Below are positions 1-6,094 of a DNA stretch of 16,042 bases, piece after piece. Each line of letters opens with the position of its first letter. Position 1 is the stretch's first letter. Under the pieces are notes generated by a model that ran no database searches, was not told the DNA's origin, and saw only the letters and a list, made by a program, of their open reading frames with translations. The stretch lies in NCBI GenBank assembly GCA_003021755.1, contig PXQZ01000127.1, positions 1 through 16,042 on the forward strand, read 5' to 3'. This DNA is from Halobacteriales archaeon QH_8_67_36 (lineage in GTDB: Archaea; Halobacteriota; Halobacteria; Halobacteriales; Haloarculaceae). The translations under genes were made by a program, and so were the position numbers.

Positions 1-780
1 CAGGTCACGCTCAAGAAAGAGCCGACGGGCGAGTGGTTCGCCACCTTCGGCGTCCAAATGGACCGTGAACCCTCTGAGCTACCCGAGAATCCCGAAAAGT
101 GCGTCGGTGTCGACATTGGGATTTGCAAGTACGCTCACGACACCGACGGCACAGCAGTCGGCTCGCTCGACCTCGCCGACGAGCGCGAACGCTTGGAACG
201 CGAGCAGCGGAAACTCTCGCGGAAGCAACACGGGTCGAACAACTACAAGGAGCAACGGCGGCGAGTCGCGGAGTGTCACGCCGACCTCCGACGCAAGTGC
301 CGAGACTTCTTGCACAAGCTCTCAGCATACTACGCTCGGGAGTACGACCTCGTGGCGGTTGAAGACCTGAACGTGAAGGGGATGATAGAGTCGCCGTCGA
401 ACAGCCGCAACACCGCGTCTGCCGCGTGGCGGACGTTCCTCTCGTTGCTCGAATACAAGTGTGAGCGCGAAGGAACACACTTCGTGGCGGTCAACCCGAG
501 AGAGACGACTAAGGAGTGCGCGTCATGTGGCATCTCGACGGAGAAGCCGTTGTGGGTCCGTGAACACTCCTGTCCCGCCTGCGGGTTTGAAGCGGACAGG
601 GACGCGAACGCGGCGTGGAACATCCTTTCTCGCGGCCTCGAAGATGTAGGAGTGGGGCACTCCGAACGAACGCCTGTGGAGACTGCGCTCCCTGTGGATA
701 CGCCTGTGTCTGCAAAGCGCGTCGTTGAATCAGGAAGCCCTACCCTCAACGAGCGAACGGCGTCAGCCGTGAGCGAGTAG
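1..780 (+). CDS. tnpB: RNA-guided endonuclease TnpB (IS200/IS605 family), 5'-truncated by window edge
   Basis: The reading frame is open from base 1, and 259 C-terminal residues are visible. The ATG at 58 is internal, because the frame upstream (QVTLKKEPTGEW...) is typical TnpB sequence. The three RuvC acidic positions are present: Asp in VGVDIG (visible residue 38), Glu in VAVEDLN (about residue 121), and Asp in DRDANAAWN (about 200). A Cys4 zinc ribbon (CASCG ... CPACG) lies between the second and third. TnpB proteins of this family are RNA-guided DNA nucleases that use a guide made from the element's right end and favour retention of the element at donor sites. The C-terminal tail after the RuvC-III motif is about 55 residues and Ser/Thr/Val-rich. 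Its DNA doubles as a strong stem-loop (738-787), so part of it may be constrained by RNA rather than protein. Nothing in the visible part suggests inactivation. The N-terminal wedge/REC region lies outside the window. Confidence 0.93.
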   Translation, partial: QVTLKKEPTGEWFATFGVQMDREPSELPENPEKCVGVDIGICKYAHDTDGTAVGSLDLADERERLEREQRKLSRKQHGSNNYKEQRRRVAECHADLRRKCRDFLHKLSAYYAREYDLVAVEDLNVKGMIESPSNSRNTASAAWRTFLSLLEYKCEREGTHFVAVNPRETTKECASCGISTEKPLWVREHSCPACGFEADRDANAAWNILSRGLEDVGVGHSERTPVETALPVDTPVSAKRVVESGSPTLNERTASAVSE

Positions 781-1095
781 GGTAGGGTAGTTCACTCAAC
801 CGGCTACGGGTTGGACTGAAAGGGGCCGACCGTTCGACGAACCCCGACGACGCAAGGGCTACAACGCAGTGCGGAGCGTGGTTCGAAAGACGGCTTTGCT
901 GTCTTTCATCATCTGCTCACGGGCGCGAAGCGCCCGTTCGCAGGTTCGTGGGACCCTCGGTCCCACGCTCATCACGAGAGAGCAAAGCTCTCTCGAACGA
1001 CAGCGAGTCGCGGGTCGAGAGACCGGAGGTCCCTCGTCTTGGCGAGCGGGCCTGTATCCCGCGAGCCAAAGCTGCGGACGTGGGGGCTTTCTGGC
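738..1095 (+). ncRNA. Candidate omega/reRNA (sotRNA-like) overlapping the tnpB 3' end
   Basis: A 9-bp stem CCCTACCCT/AGGGTAGGG (738-746 with 779-787) spans the tnpB stop codon and encloses a smaller hairpin ACGGC-GTCA-GCCGT (757-770). More stems follow: CAACC/GGTTG (797-801 with 809-813), a GGGG/CCCC stem (822-825 with 842-845), and the hairpin array at 885-1068. A final GCCAAAGC/GCTTT-CT-GGC fold ends at 1095. Sense RNAs overlapping tnpB 3' ends are known in Halobacterium (sotRNAs), and omega RNAs of TnpB come from this same position. The fold is seen directly in the sequence. Transcription, the exact 5' end and the guide boundary are inferred, and the real RNA may be shorter than the span given. 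Confidence 0.45.
885..1068 (+). repeat. Tandem array of six dissimilar short hairpins with 3-nt loops
   Basis: The hairpins are: 885-907 (GAAAGAC arms, loop TTT); 920-936 (CGGGCGC/GCGCCCG, loop GAA, extendable through CTGC/GCAG at 913-943); 947-967 (CGTGGGACC arms, 9 perfect pairs, loop CTC); 975-995 (CGAGAGAGC arms, 9 perfect pairs, loop AAA); 1016-1036 (8 of 9 pairs, loop GGA); and a degenerate one at 1040-1068 (GCGGG/CCCGC inside TGGC/GCCA, centre TGT). A smaller CGAC/GTCG stem lies at 998-1010. Centres are 28-32 bp apart except for one gap of 41. Arm sequences differ between units while the geometry (7-10 bp arms, central triplet) is kept. The array follows tnpB and precedes the ctaB promoter. 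Confidence 0.75.
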
Positions 1096-1173
1096 TATAG
1101 TTGATTGGGGCAGTTTCCACACCGTTTCAGTCAACGCCCTCCACGGAAACGTCGCTCATAGGCGGAAAAGCGA

Positions 1174-1186
1174 GGAGTCTAAGTGT
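1174..1186 (+). promoter_or_regulatory. Putative ctaB promoter (weak TATA-like box)
   Basis: A TCTAAG core (1178-1183) preceded by a purine-rich GGAG stretch lies about 27 nt before the ATG at 1208. This is the spacing expected for a leaderless haloarchaeal transcript. The match to the TATA consensus is poor, and position is the main support. Confidence 0.35.
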
Positions 1187-1207
1187 CCGTGCCCAAACGA
1201 TACAACA

Positions 1208-2608
1208 ATGGCAGAGAGCCGGACCTTCACCGGGCTGCTGGCCGCGACGGCCGTCGGCGTCTATCTGCTGGTCATCGCCGGCGCGACGGCGGCCATCACG
1301 GATGCCGTCGCTGCCTGTAGCTCGTGGCCGCTGTGCCAGGGCCCGGTGACGCTCGCGGACACCGATCTGTTGATAGCGCGCGGCCACCGGCTGACCGCGG
1401 CGGTCGTCGGCGCCCTCGCGCTCGGGACCGTCGCGCTCGGCGTTCGGACGGCGACCCGCTGGCGGGTCAAAGTCGCCCTGCTGGTCGCGCTCGCACTGTA
1501 CCCGGTACAGGTGGCACTCGGCGCGCTCGTCGCGACGTCGGGCGCCGCCGCGCTGCTCCCCGGCGTCCATCTGGGTGTCGGCATGGCGATCTTCATTTCC
1601 TTCGTACTCGCGCTTGCGTGGCACCTGGAGTTCGAGACCGGCAGCGACGACGAGGACCCGGTCGACGACCTCTCGCCGGCGCCGATACCCGACGACGGCG
1701 AGACCGACCCGCCGGCCCCGGCCGCCAAGCTCTCGATGAGACGGCGCGTGTTCGGGACCGTCGGCGCGTACTTCCGCCTGATGAAACCCCGCTTGATGTG
1801 GTTGCTGTGTCTGGTCGCGGCCGCCGGGATGGCGCTGGCGGCCGGCCCACAGCTCACGACCCGGACCGTCCTGCTGACGCTGGGCGGGGGCGTGCTGGCC
1901 ATCGGCGCCTCCGGGACGTTCAACCACGTGCTGGAGCGGGACATCGACAAGCGGATGGACCGCACGTCGGACAGACCCATCGCGACCCACCGGATTCCGG
2001 TGGCCAACGCGATGGCCTTCGGGGTCGCGCTCGCGATGGCGGCTCTCGTCCTGTTCTGGCAGGTCAACGTGCTGGCGGCGGCGCTGGGACTGACGGCCAT
2101 CCTCTTCTACAGTGTCGTCTACACGCTCGTGTTGAAACCGAACACCGTCCAGAACACGGTCATCGGCGGGGCTGCGGGGGCGCTCCCTGCGCTCATCGGC
2201 TGGGTCGCCGTCGAGGGCTCGATCGGGCTCCCAGGGCTTGCGCTGGCCGGCGTCATCTTCCTGTGGACGCCCGCTCACTTCTACAATCTCGCGTTGGCGT
2301 ACAAGGACGACTACGAGAAAGGGGGCTTCCCGATGATGCCGGTCGTCCGCGGCGAGACCGAGACCCGCAAGCACATCGTCTACTACCTCGGTGCGACGCT
2401 GGTCGGGTCGGGTGTGCTCGCGGCGCTGACCTCGCTGGGCTGGCTGTACGCGCTAACCTCCGCGGGCGTGGGCGCCGTCTTCCTCTGGGCGGTCATCCGA
2501 CTGCACCGCGAGCAGACCGAGGCGTCCGCGTTCCGGGCGTTCCACGCCTCGAACGCCTATCTCGGCCTGCTGCTCGTCGCCGTCGTCGTCGACTCACTGG
2601 CCCTATGA
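1208..2608 (+). CDS. ctaB: Heme A synthase-like (half CtaA) / protoheme IX farnesyltransferase (CtaB) fusion
   Basis: A 466-residue membrane protein. Residues 1-140 resemble one half of heme A synthase CtaA. They include an extracytoplasmic loop with a Cys pair (C37 and C43 around SSWPL) and candidate heme-ligand histidines H60 (RGHR) and H121. An acidic linker (about 143-172) joins this to a CtaB domain from about residue 185. The CtaB domain carries the prenyl-diphosphate motif NHVLERDID (239-247, continuing to DRTSDRP) and the second motif YKDDYEKGG...PMMP (365-378). CtaB farnesylates heme b to heme O, and CtaA-type domains oxidise heme O to heme A, so one polypeptide may carry both steps or recruit a partner. 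The frame is open much further upstream, but that stretch is the hairpin array. The ATG at 1208 matches the start of the first membrane segment and the promoter spacing. The stop overlaps the next start (ATGA). Confidence 0.92.
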   Translation: MAESRTFTGLLAATAVGVYLLVIAGATAAITDAVAACSSWPLCQGPVTLADTDLLIARGHRLTAAVVGALALGTVALGVRTATRWRVKVALLVALALYPVQVALGALVATSGAAALLPGVHLGVGMAIFISFVLALAWHLEFETGSDDEDPVDDLSPAPIPDDGETDPPAPAAKLSMRRRVFGTVGAYFRLMKPRLMWLLCLVAAAGMALAAGPQLTTRTVLLTLGGGVLAIGASGTFNHVLERDIDKRMDRTSDRPIATHRIPVANAMAFGVALAMAALVLFWQVNVLAAALGLTAILFYSVVYTLVLKPNTVQNTVIGGAAGALPALIGWVAVEGSIGLPGLALAGVIFLWTPAHFYNLALAYKDDYEKGGFPMMPVVRGETETRKHIVYYLGATLVGSGVLAALTSLGWLYALTSAGVGAVFLWAVIRLHREQTEASAFRAFHASNAYLGLLLVAVVVDSLAL

Positions 2609-3306
2609 GCACCCTCCAGACAGAGCTGCGCGAGTTAGTCCCGGAAGGGCGCTCGCTCGCGCTGTGGGCCGCCGTGTTGAACGTGGAGCTACTGTTGGTG
2701 TTGCTGTATCTGTTCCTCGTCCGGGGGGCGGCGACGGAGCTACTCCTGCTCGCCTTCCCGTTCGTCTGGCTCAACGCCGCCGGCTGGATCTTCCTCCGGG
2801 TGCGGCCCGCGCCCGCCCCGACACGCCGGCGTGCCGTCGCCGGCGCCGTCGCGCTGGGCTATGGCCTCCTGCTTGGGTACGTCGGCGGCGTGTTCGGCCT
2901 CGCCGGGCGGGGCGGTGGGCTCCGGGTCGTCCTCGTGGCCCCGCCTGGCTTTGCGCCCTCGTTCGTCTACGGCGGGTCGACGCTGGCCATCGTGTTCACC
3001 CCCTGGAAGGTGGCGGGCTATCTCGCGCTCTCCTATCTCGTCTACGTCACCGTCGTCGACGCCAGCGGCGGGGTCGCCGGCGGCGTGGTCGGGCTCTTCT
3101 CCTGTGTGAGCTGTGTTCTTCCCATCCTCGCTTCCGTCGTCGGGGGCTTTGCCGGCGTCGGCGCGACGCTGTACCAGGCCGCGATGTACCAGTCCTACGG
3201 GCTCTCGACGGCCGTCTTCCTGCTCTCGGTCGGACTGCTGTATGCCGTCCATCGCTTCGACGTGACACTCGTGAGCTGGCTGCGTAGTCTCGGCGACCGG
3301 TCGTGA
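2605..3306 (+). CDS. Unknown polytopic membrane protein with intramembrane CxxC
   Basis: 233 residues with about six predicted membrane segments (about 20-40, 44-65, 78-100, 124-150, 155-187 and 198-218). The ATG at 2605 overlaps the ctaB stop by 4 nt, so the two are almost certainly co-transcribed and translationally coupled. A CVSC motif (167-170) followed by Leu-Pro sits at the start of a hydrophobic segment within FSCVSCVLPIL. Glycine-rich turns surround it (SGGVAGGVVG before, VVGGFAGVG after). The C-terminus is short and basic. I do not recognise a characterised family. By position next to heme O/A synthesis and upstream of an ABC exporter, a role in terminal-oxidase assembly or metal/thiol handling is a reasonable guess but is inference only. 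A GGGG-AGCAG-CCCC hairpin (3312-3324) follows the stop codon. Confidence 0.85.
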   Translation: MSTLQTELRELVPEGRSLALWAAVLNVELLLVLLYLFLVRGAATELLLLAFPFVWLNAAGWIFLRVRPAPAPTRRRAVAGAVALGYGLLLGYVGGVFGLAGRGGGLRVVLVAPPGFAPSFVYGGSTLAIVFTPWKVAGYLALSYLVYVTVVDASGGVAGGVVGLFSCVSCVLPILASVVGGFAGVGATLYQAAMYQSYGLSTAVFLLSVGLLYAVHRFDVTLVSWLRSLGDRS

Positions 3307-3311
3307 CCGTC

Positions 3312-3324
3312 GGGGAGCAGCCCC
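3312..3324 (+). terminator. Possible weak terminator hairpin after the ctaB-membrane protein pair
   Basis: GGGG (3312-3315) pairs with CCCC (3321-3324) around AGCAG, 6 nt after the stop codon. A T5 run follows only at 3351-3355, where it may equally act as the promoter of the next ORF. Archaeal termination relies mainly on T-runs, so support is weak. Confidence 0.25.
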
Positions 3325-3346
3325 TTCGCTACCAGACAGCATGCCG

Positions 3347-3357
3347 CTGATTTTTCA
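3347..3357 (+). promoter_or_regulatory. T-rich promoter-like box before the 43-residue ORF
   Basis: CTGATTTTTC, centred near 3352, lies 27 nt upstream of the ATG at 3379. This is leaderless spacing. It could instead be a T-run terminator for the upstream operon. Confidence 0.3.
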
Positions 3358-3378
3358 CCGTCCCGCGCACTGGCGACC

Positions 3379-3510
3379 ATGGACCCCGTCGAACGGGGTC
3401 TCATCACCCTCGGGCTGCTCGTCGGCGTCGCATCGCTCGGACTGTCCGCGCTCGGCCGTCATGGTCCCTGTCGCAGTGTAATCTTGCTGCAGTCTATACT
3501 ACCTGCGTGA
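3379..3510 (+). CDS. Possible micro-gene: 43-residue single-pass membrane peptide
   Basis: The frame begins MDPVERGLITLGLLVG, and a hydrophobic helix spans about residues 8-26. A short polar turn with one Cys (RHGPCRS, about 27-33) and a second hydrophobic end (VILLQSILPA) follow. A T-rich box stands 27 nt upstream of the ATG, matching a leaderless start. The first 30 codons have the G/C-rich third positions of the neighbours. The last dozen do not (GTA, ATA, CTA, CCT), and they overlap the TATA-like box of the next ORF, so the 3' end looks less gene-like. No family is recognised. It may be a genuine small membrane protein or a chance frame. Confidence 0.35.
   Translation: MDPVERGLITLGLLVGVASLGLSALGRHGPCRSVILLQSILPA
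3492..3502 (+). promoter_or_regulatory. TATA-like box before the 46-residue ORF
   Basis: CTATACT (3494-3500) is centred 31 nt before the ATG at 3528, predicting a start site about 4 nt upstream of the codon. This is among the better TATA matches in the window. Confidence 0.45.
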
Positions 3511-3527
3511 GCGGACCGCCACGACAC

Positions 3528-3668
3528 ATGGCTTCGGGAACTGAGCGGGCCGTGCTGGTGCTGGGCGACCACGTTCGCGTCAGCGTCGGCGGCGAGGCGG
3601 TCTACGGGAAAAGCGAGGCCGACTACGACGTGGACGGTATCGTCCGGCAGGTCCACGAGCGGCTGTAG
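3528..3668 (+). CDS. Small soluble unknown protein (46 residues)
   Basis: It begins MASGTERAVLVLGDHVRV and ends DGIVRQVHERL. The pattern suggests a beta-strand pair (about 8-20 and 23-27), an acidic loop (SEADYDVD, 29-36) and a terminal helix. Third codon positions are strongly G/C, the middle is acidic as in haloarchaeal proteins, and a CTATACT box is correctly placed upstream, so it is more convincing than the preceding micro-ORF. It ends 39 nt before the ABC ATPase start, and a transcript through both is possible. No known family is recognised. Confidence 0.55.
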   Translation: MASGTERAVLVLGDHVRVSVGGEAVYGKSEADYDVDGIVRQVHERL

Positions 3669-3707
3669 AACCGAACGGCTTTCGGCCGCCGATACCGACC
3701 ACGGAGT

Positions 3708-4649
3708 ATGACCGAGGTACTCGTCGCCGAGGAGGTCCGCCGCAGCTACGGCGACACCGTCGCGCTCGACGGGGTGTCGCTGTCGGCGACGGCGGGCGAG
3801 GTGCTGGCGCTGGTCGGCCCGAACGGGGCCGGCAAGACGACGCTCGTTCGGGCGCTGACCGGGACCACGGACGCCGGGGGGCGCGTCGAACTGTTCGGCG
3901 AGTCGCCGGCGGCGGTCGACCGCGACCGCATCGGTCTGTTGCCCCAGTCCTTTAGGCCCCATGAGCGGCTGACCGCCCGCGAACTGGTGGTCTACTACGC
4001 CGGACTGTATGACGAGACTCGTCCCGTCGAGGACGTACTCGCGGACGTCGGACTGGCCGACACCGCCGACACCCACTACGAGAACCTCTCCGGGGGGCAA
4101 CAGCGCCGGACCTGCGTGGCGACGGCGCTCATCAACGACCCCGACCTGCTCGTGCTGGACGAACCGACGACGGGCATCGACCCTACCGGTCGGCAGGCGC
4201 TGTGGGAACTACTGGAGGGGCTGGCCGACCGCGGCGTCACCATCCTCGTGACGACGCACTACATGGAGGAGGCCCAGCGGCTCGCCGACCGCGTGGGGCT
4301 GCTGGCCGACGGTCGGCTGGTCGCGCTGGACGCTCCCGAGGCGCTGGTGGCCGACCACGGCGGCGATAGCCAGCTCGTCGTCGACGGGGAGTTCGACGAG
4401 GCGAGCGTCGACGCCGTCGACTACCCGGCCCGAATGACCCTGCGAAACGGGCGGCTCGTCGTCTACGGCGTCCGCCCGGAGTCGATCGGGCGCGTCGTCG
4501 ACGAACTCGACGCGGCGGGCGTGGTATACGACAGCCTGACGTGGAAACAGCCGGACCTCGAAGACGTCTACCTCGAACTCACCGGCACCGGCGTCGGCCG
4601 GTCGGGCGAACCCACGGAGACTGCCGCGGCCGCTGGGGGTGCCAGATGA
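3708..4649 (+). CDS. ABC transporter ATP-binding protein (ABC-2 / drug- or NosF-type exporter)
   Basis: A 313-residue ATPase with every element of an active nucleotide-binding domain: Walker A GPNGAGKT (37-44), Q-loop Gln80 (LLPQSF), signature LSGGQQ (127-132), Walker B LLVLDE (147-152), D-loop GID (156-158) and H-loop His184 (TTHYMEEAQRLADR). The C-terminal region from about 210 is an accessory domain typical of CcmA/NatA/NosF-like exporter ATPases, ending in a small-residue, Ala-rich tail. The stop overlaps the start of the permease gene (ATGA), so the pair forms one transporter, presumably two ATPases plus two permeases. The substrate is unknown. The neighbourhood (heme O/A synthase, DUF420) suggests a job in cytochrome-oxidase maturation, by analogy with NosFY. 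Multidrug or lipid export is the alternative. Confidence 0.93.
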   Translation: MTEVLVAEEVRRSYGDTVALDGVSLSATAGEVLALVGPNGAGKTTLVRALTGTTDAGGRVELFGESPAAVDRDRIGLLPQSFRPHERLTARELVVYYAGLYDETRPVEDVLADVGLADTADTHYENLSGGQQRRTCVATALINDPDLLVLDEPTTGIDPTGRQALWELLEGLADRGVTILVTTHYMEEAQRLADRVGLLADGRLVALDAPEALVADHGGDSQLVVDGEFDEASVDAVDYPARMTLRNGRLVVYGVRPESIGRVVDELDAAGVVYDSLTWKQPDLEDVYLELTGTGVGRSGEPTETAAAAGGAR

Positions 4650-5386
4650 GCCGTCCGGGGCGGCTCCGGTCGGAGTCCCGCGCCGCGAGCCGTGCGTTCC
4701 TCCGTCGCCGGACGGCGGTCTTTTTCACGTTTTTCTTCCCGCTCATCATCGTCGTCATCTTCGGCGTGCTGGTCCAGACCCGTCCGGGTGGGGGCGGGCT
4801 GTTCACCCGCGACCCCGCGTACTACGTTCCGGGCTATCTCGCCGTCGTCGTCCTCTTTACCCCGCTGTCGCGCGTGGGCAGCGAGGTCGCTCGCCACCGC
4901 GACGACAACCGCTTCGAGAAGCTGGCGACCACGCCGCTGACCCGGCCCGAGTGGCTGCTGGCTCAGACGCTCGTAAACACGGTCGTCATCGGGCTGGCGG
5001 GACTCGTCCTGCTCGGATTGATGGTGGTCCTGACCGGTGCCGACATCGTGATCTCCCCGCTCTTGCTCCCTTTCGTCGTGTTGGGCGTCGCGCTGTTCTG
5101 TGGCGTCGGGGCGATGCTGGGTAGTCTGGCGAGTTCACAGGACGGCGTCATCTCGGCGAGCAACGGCATCGCCCTCCCCTTACTCTTCCTCTCGGAGACG
5201 TTCGTTCCCCCCGAGCTACTGCCGGCGTGGTTTCCGACCTGGCTCTCGCCGCTGACGTACTTCTCGCGGGGGGTGCGCGCAGTGAGCACCGGCGGCGGTG
5301 AGACGCTGGTGCCGCTGGCGGTGCTCGCTGTCTGTGCCGTCGTCGGCTTCGCCGTCGGCGCCGCGCTGTTGCCCCGGACGGACTGA
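4646..5386 (+). CDS. ABC-2 type transporter permease
   Basis: 246 residues with six membrane segments in the ABC-2 pattern. The first is about 24-44. A large outside loop follows (about 45-62), then segments near 60-75, 105-130, 135-162, 168-185 and 220-242. The cytosolic loop between segments 2 and 3 has the family's coupling-helix signature, Phe-Glu-Lys-Leu-Ala-Thr-Thr-Pro-Leu (90-98). The segment before the last carries the usual LPLLFLSETFVPPE...LSPLTYF region (177-206). The ATG at 4646 overlaps the ATPase stop. It works with the preceding ATPase to export an unidentified substrate. Its stop codon is only 9 bp from the stop of the convergent DUF420 gene, leaving almost no room for separate terminators. 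Confidence 0.9.
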   Translation: MSRPGRLRSESRAASRAFLRRRTAVFFTFFFPLIIVVIFGVLVQTRPGGGGLFTRDPAYYVPGYLAVVVLFTPLSRVGSEVARHRDDNRFEKLATTPLTRPEWLLAQTLVNTVVIGLAGLVLLGLMVVLTGADIVISPLLLPFVVLGVALFCGVGAMLGSLASSQDGVISASNGIALPLLFLSETFVPPELLPAWFPTWLSPLTYFSRGVRAVSTGGGETLVPLAVLAVCAVVGFAVGAALLPRTD

Positions 5387-5395
5387 CAGCCCCGC

Positions 5396-6028
5396 TCACC
5401 GACGCAGCTTCGGCCCGACAACCGCCAGCAGCAGTGCCGCTTCTTCCCCGCGTGGCACCCAACCGTAGACGTGGTTCAGCATGACGTAGGTGACGATGCC
5501 GAGGAAGAGCGAAAGCCCCCACGCCGCGACGGCGATGCGGCCGACCCTCGCGTGGGCCGTCTTCCGGAGCTCGCTGGGGGTGTGTGAGAGCCCCAGCACG
5601 ACGGCGTGGACGACCACCGGCACCGAGATCGCTGACAGCAGGATGTGGATCGCTAGCATGGCGAGGTAGGCGTAGTAGACCGGTCCCTCGACGAGGATGG
5701 ATTTCTCGAAGCCGCCGCCGACCTTCAGGAGGTACAACACGAGAAACAGGACGATGAGCCCGAAGGCGGTCAGCATCGCCGCCCGGTGTCTGCGGACCTG
5801 GTCGGTCCGGATGAAGTAGACGCCGGCGATTATACACACGAGGGCTGCGGTGTTGACGACGGCGATGGCATCGCTAAGGAGGATGACGGTCCCGTCGCTG
5901 ATAGACGGGAACGGGAGGACCCCGCCGAAGGTCCCGAAGACGAGCGCGTAGCCGACGACCGATATCGCGGCGGTGACGACCCGCGGCGAGGCGCGAGCGT
6001 GCGACTGGAGTCTGTCTGCGACGGCCAT
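5396..6028 (-). CDS. DUF420 family membrane protein (CtaM-like oxidase assembly factor)
   Basis: 210 residues with about six membrane segments. The DUF420 pattern of buried histidines is visible: H81 (RRHRAAM), H128 (LAIHILLS), H141 (VVVHAVV) and H159 (KTAHARVGR), then an aromatic-rich final part (W170 and the VTYVMLNHVYGW segment). In Staphylococcus aureus the DUF420 protein CtaM is needed for function of the aa3-type oxidase QoxABCD. The spaced histidines suggest heme or copper handling. Convergent placement next to ctaB and the ABC exporter fits an oxidase-assembly island. It lies 66 nt downstream of the PAN stop codon in the same direction. No clear promoter is seen in that gap, so read-through from PAN is possible. 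Confidence 0.85.
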   Translation of the reverse strand: MAVADRLQSHARASPRVVTAAISVVGYALVFGTFGGVLPFPSISDGTVILLSDAIAVVNTAALVCIIAGVYFIRTDQVRRHRAAMLTAFGLIVLFLVLYLLKVGGGFEKSILVEGPVYYAYLAMLAIHILLSAISVPVVVHAVVLGLSHTPSELRKTAHARVGRIAVAAWGLSLFLGIVTYVMLNHVYGWVPRGEEAALLLAVVGPKLRR

Positions 6029-6094
6029 ACTGATGGTGAGAATTCGAGGGGTTTCCGTGTTCTGGAACGCGCGTCGAACGCGGACGACCGGGAC

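Larger units (their letters stand above)
1..1100 (+). mobile_element. Partial IS200/IS605-group (IS1341-type) element, tnpB plus right-end region
   Basis: The window opens inside a tnpB gene and continues into about 320 bases of structured non-coding DNA. No tnpA (Y1 transposase) is visible, but the left end lies outside the window, so either a full IS605-type or a tnpB-only IS1341-type element is possible. The right boundary is an estimate. The last strong fold (1065-1095, stem GCCAAAGC with GCTTT/GGC and a 2-nt bulge) is a natural candidate for the subterminal right-end hairpin of this family. No target duplication is expected, because the family transposes as single-stranded DNA. Beyond about 1100 the sequence becomes the promoter region of ctaB. 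Confidence 0.6.

Noticed and set aside
885..1068. CRISPR array
   Set aside because: The palindromic units differ in sequence from one another and have no constant repeat, so there is no repeat-spacer organisation.
869..1207. In-frame upstream extension of ctaB through the hairpin array
   Set aside because: The extension would translate palindromic non-coding DNA. CtaA-like sequence begins only at the ATG at 1208, which also fits the promoter spacing.
1127..2374. A 415-codon open frame on the minus strand opposite ctaB
   Set aside because: It is a GC-rich shadow: charged, low-complexity Arg/Gly/Asp sequence with no motif, lying over a clearly recognised plus-strand membrane enzyme.
3459..4100. 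A 213-codon minus-strand frame over the ABC ATPase 5' half and the micro-ORFs
   Set aside because: It is a shadow frame antisense to Walker A and the signature region, without recognisable domains.
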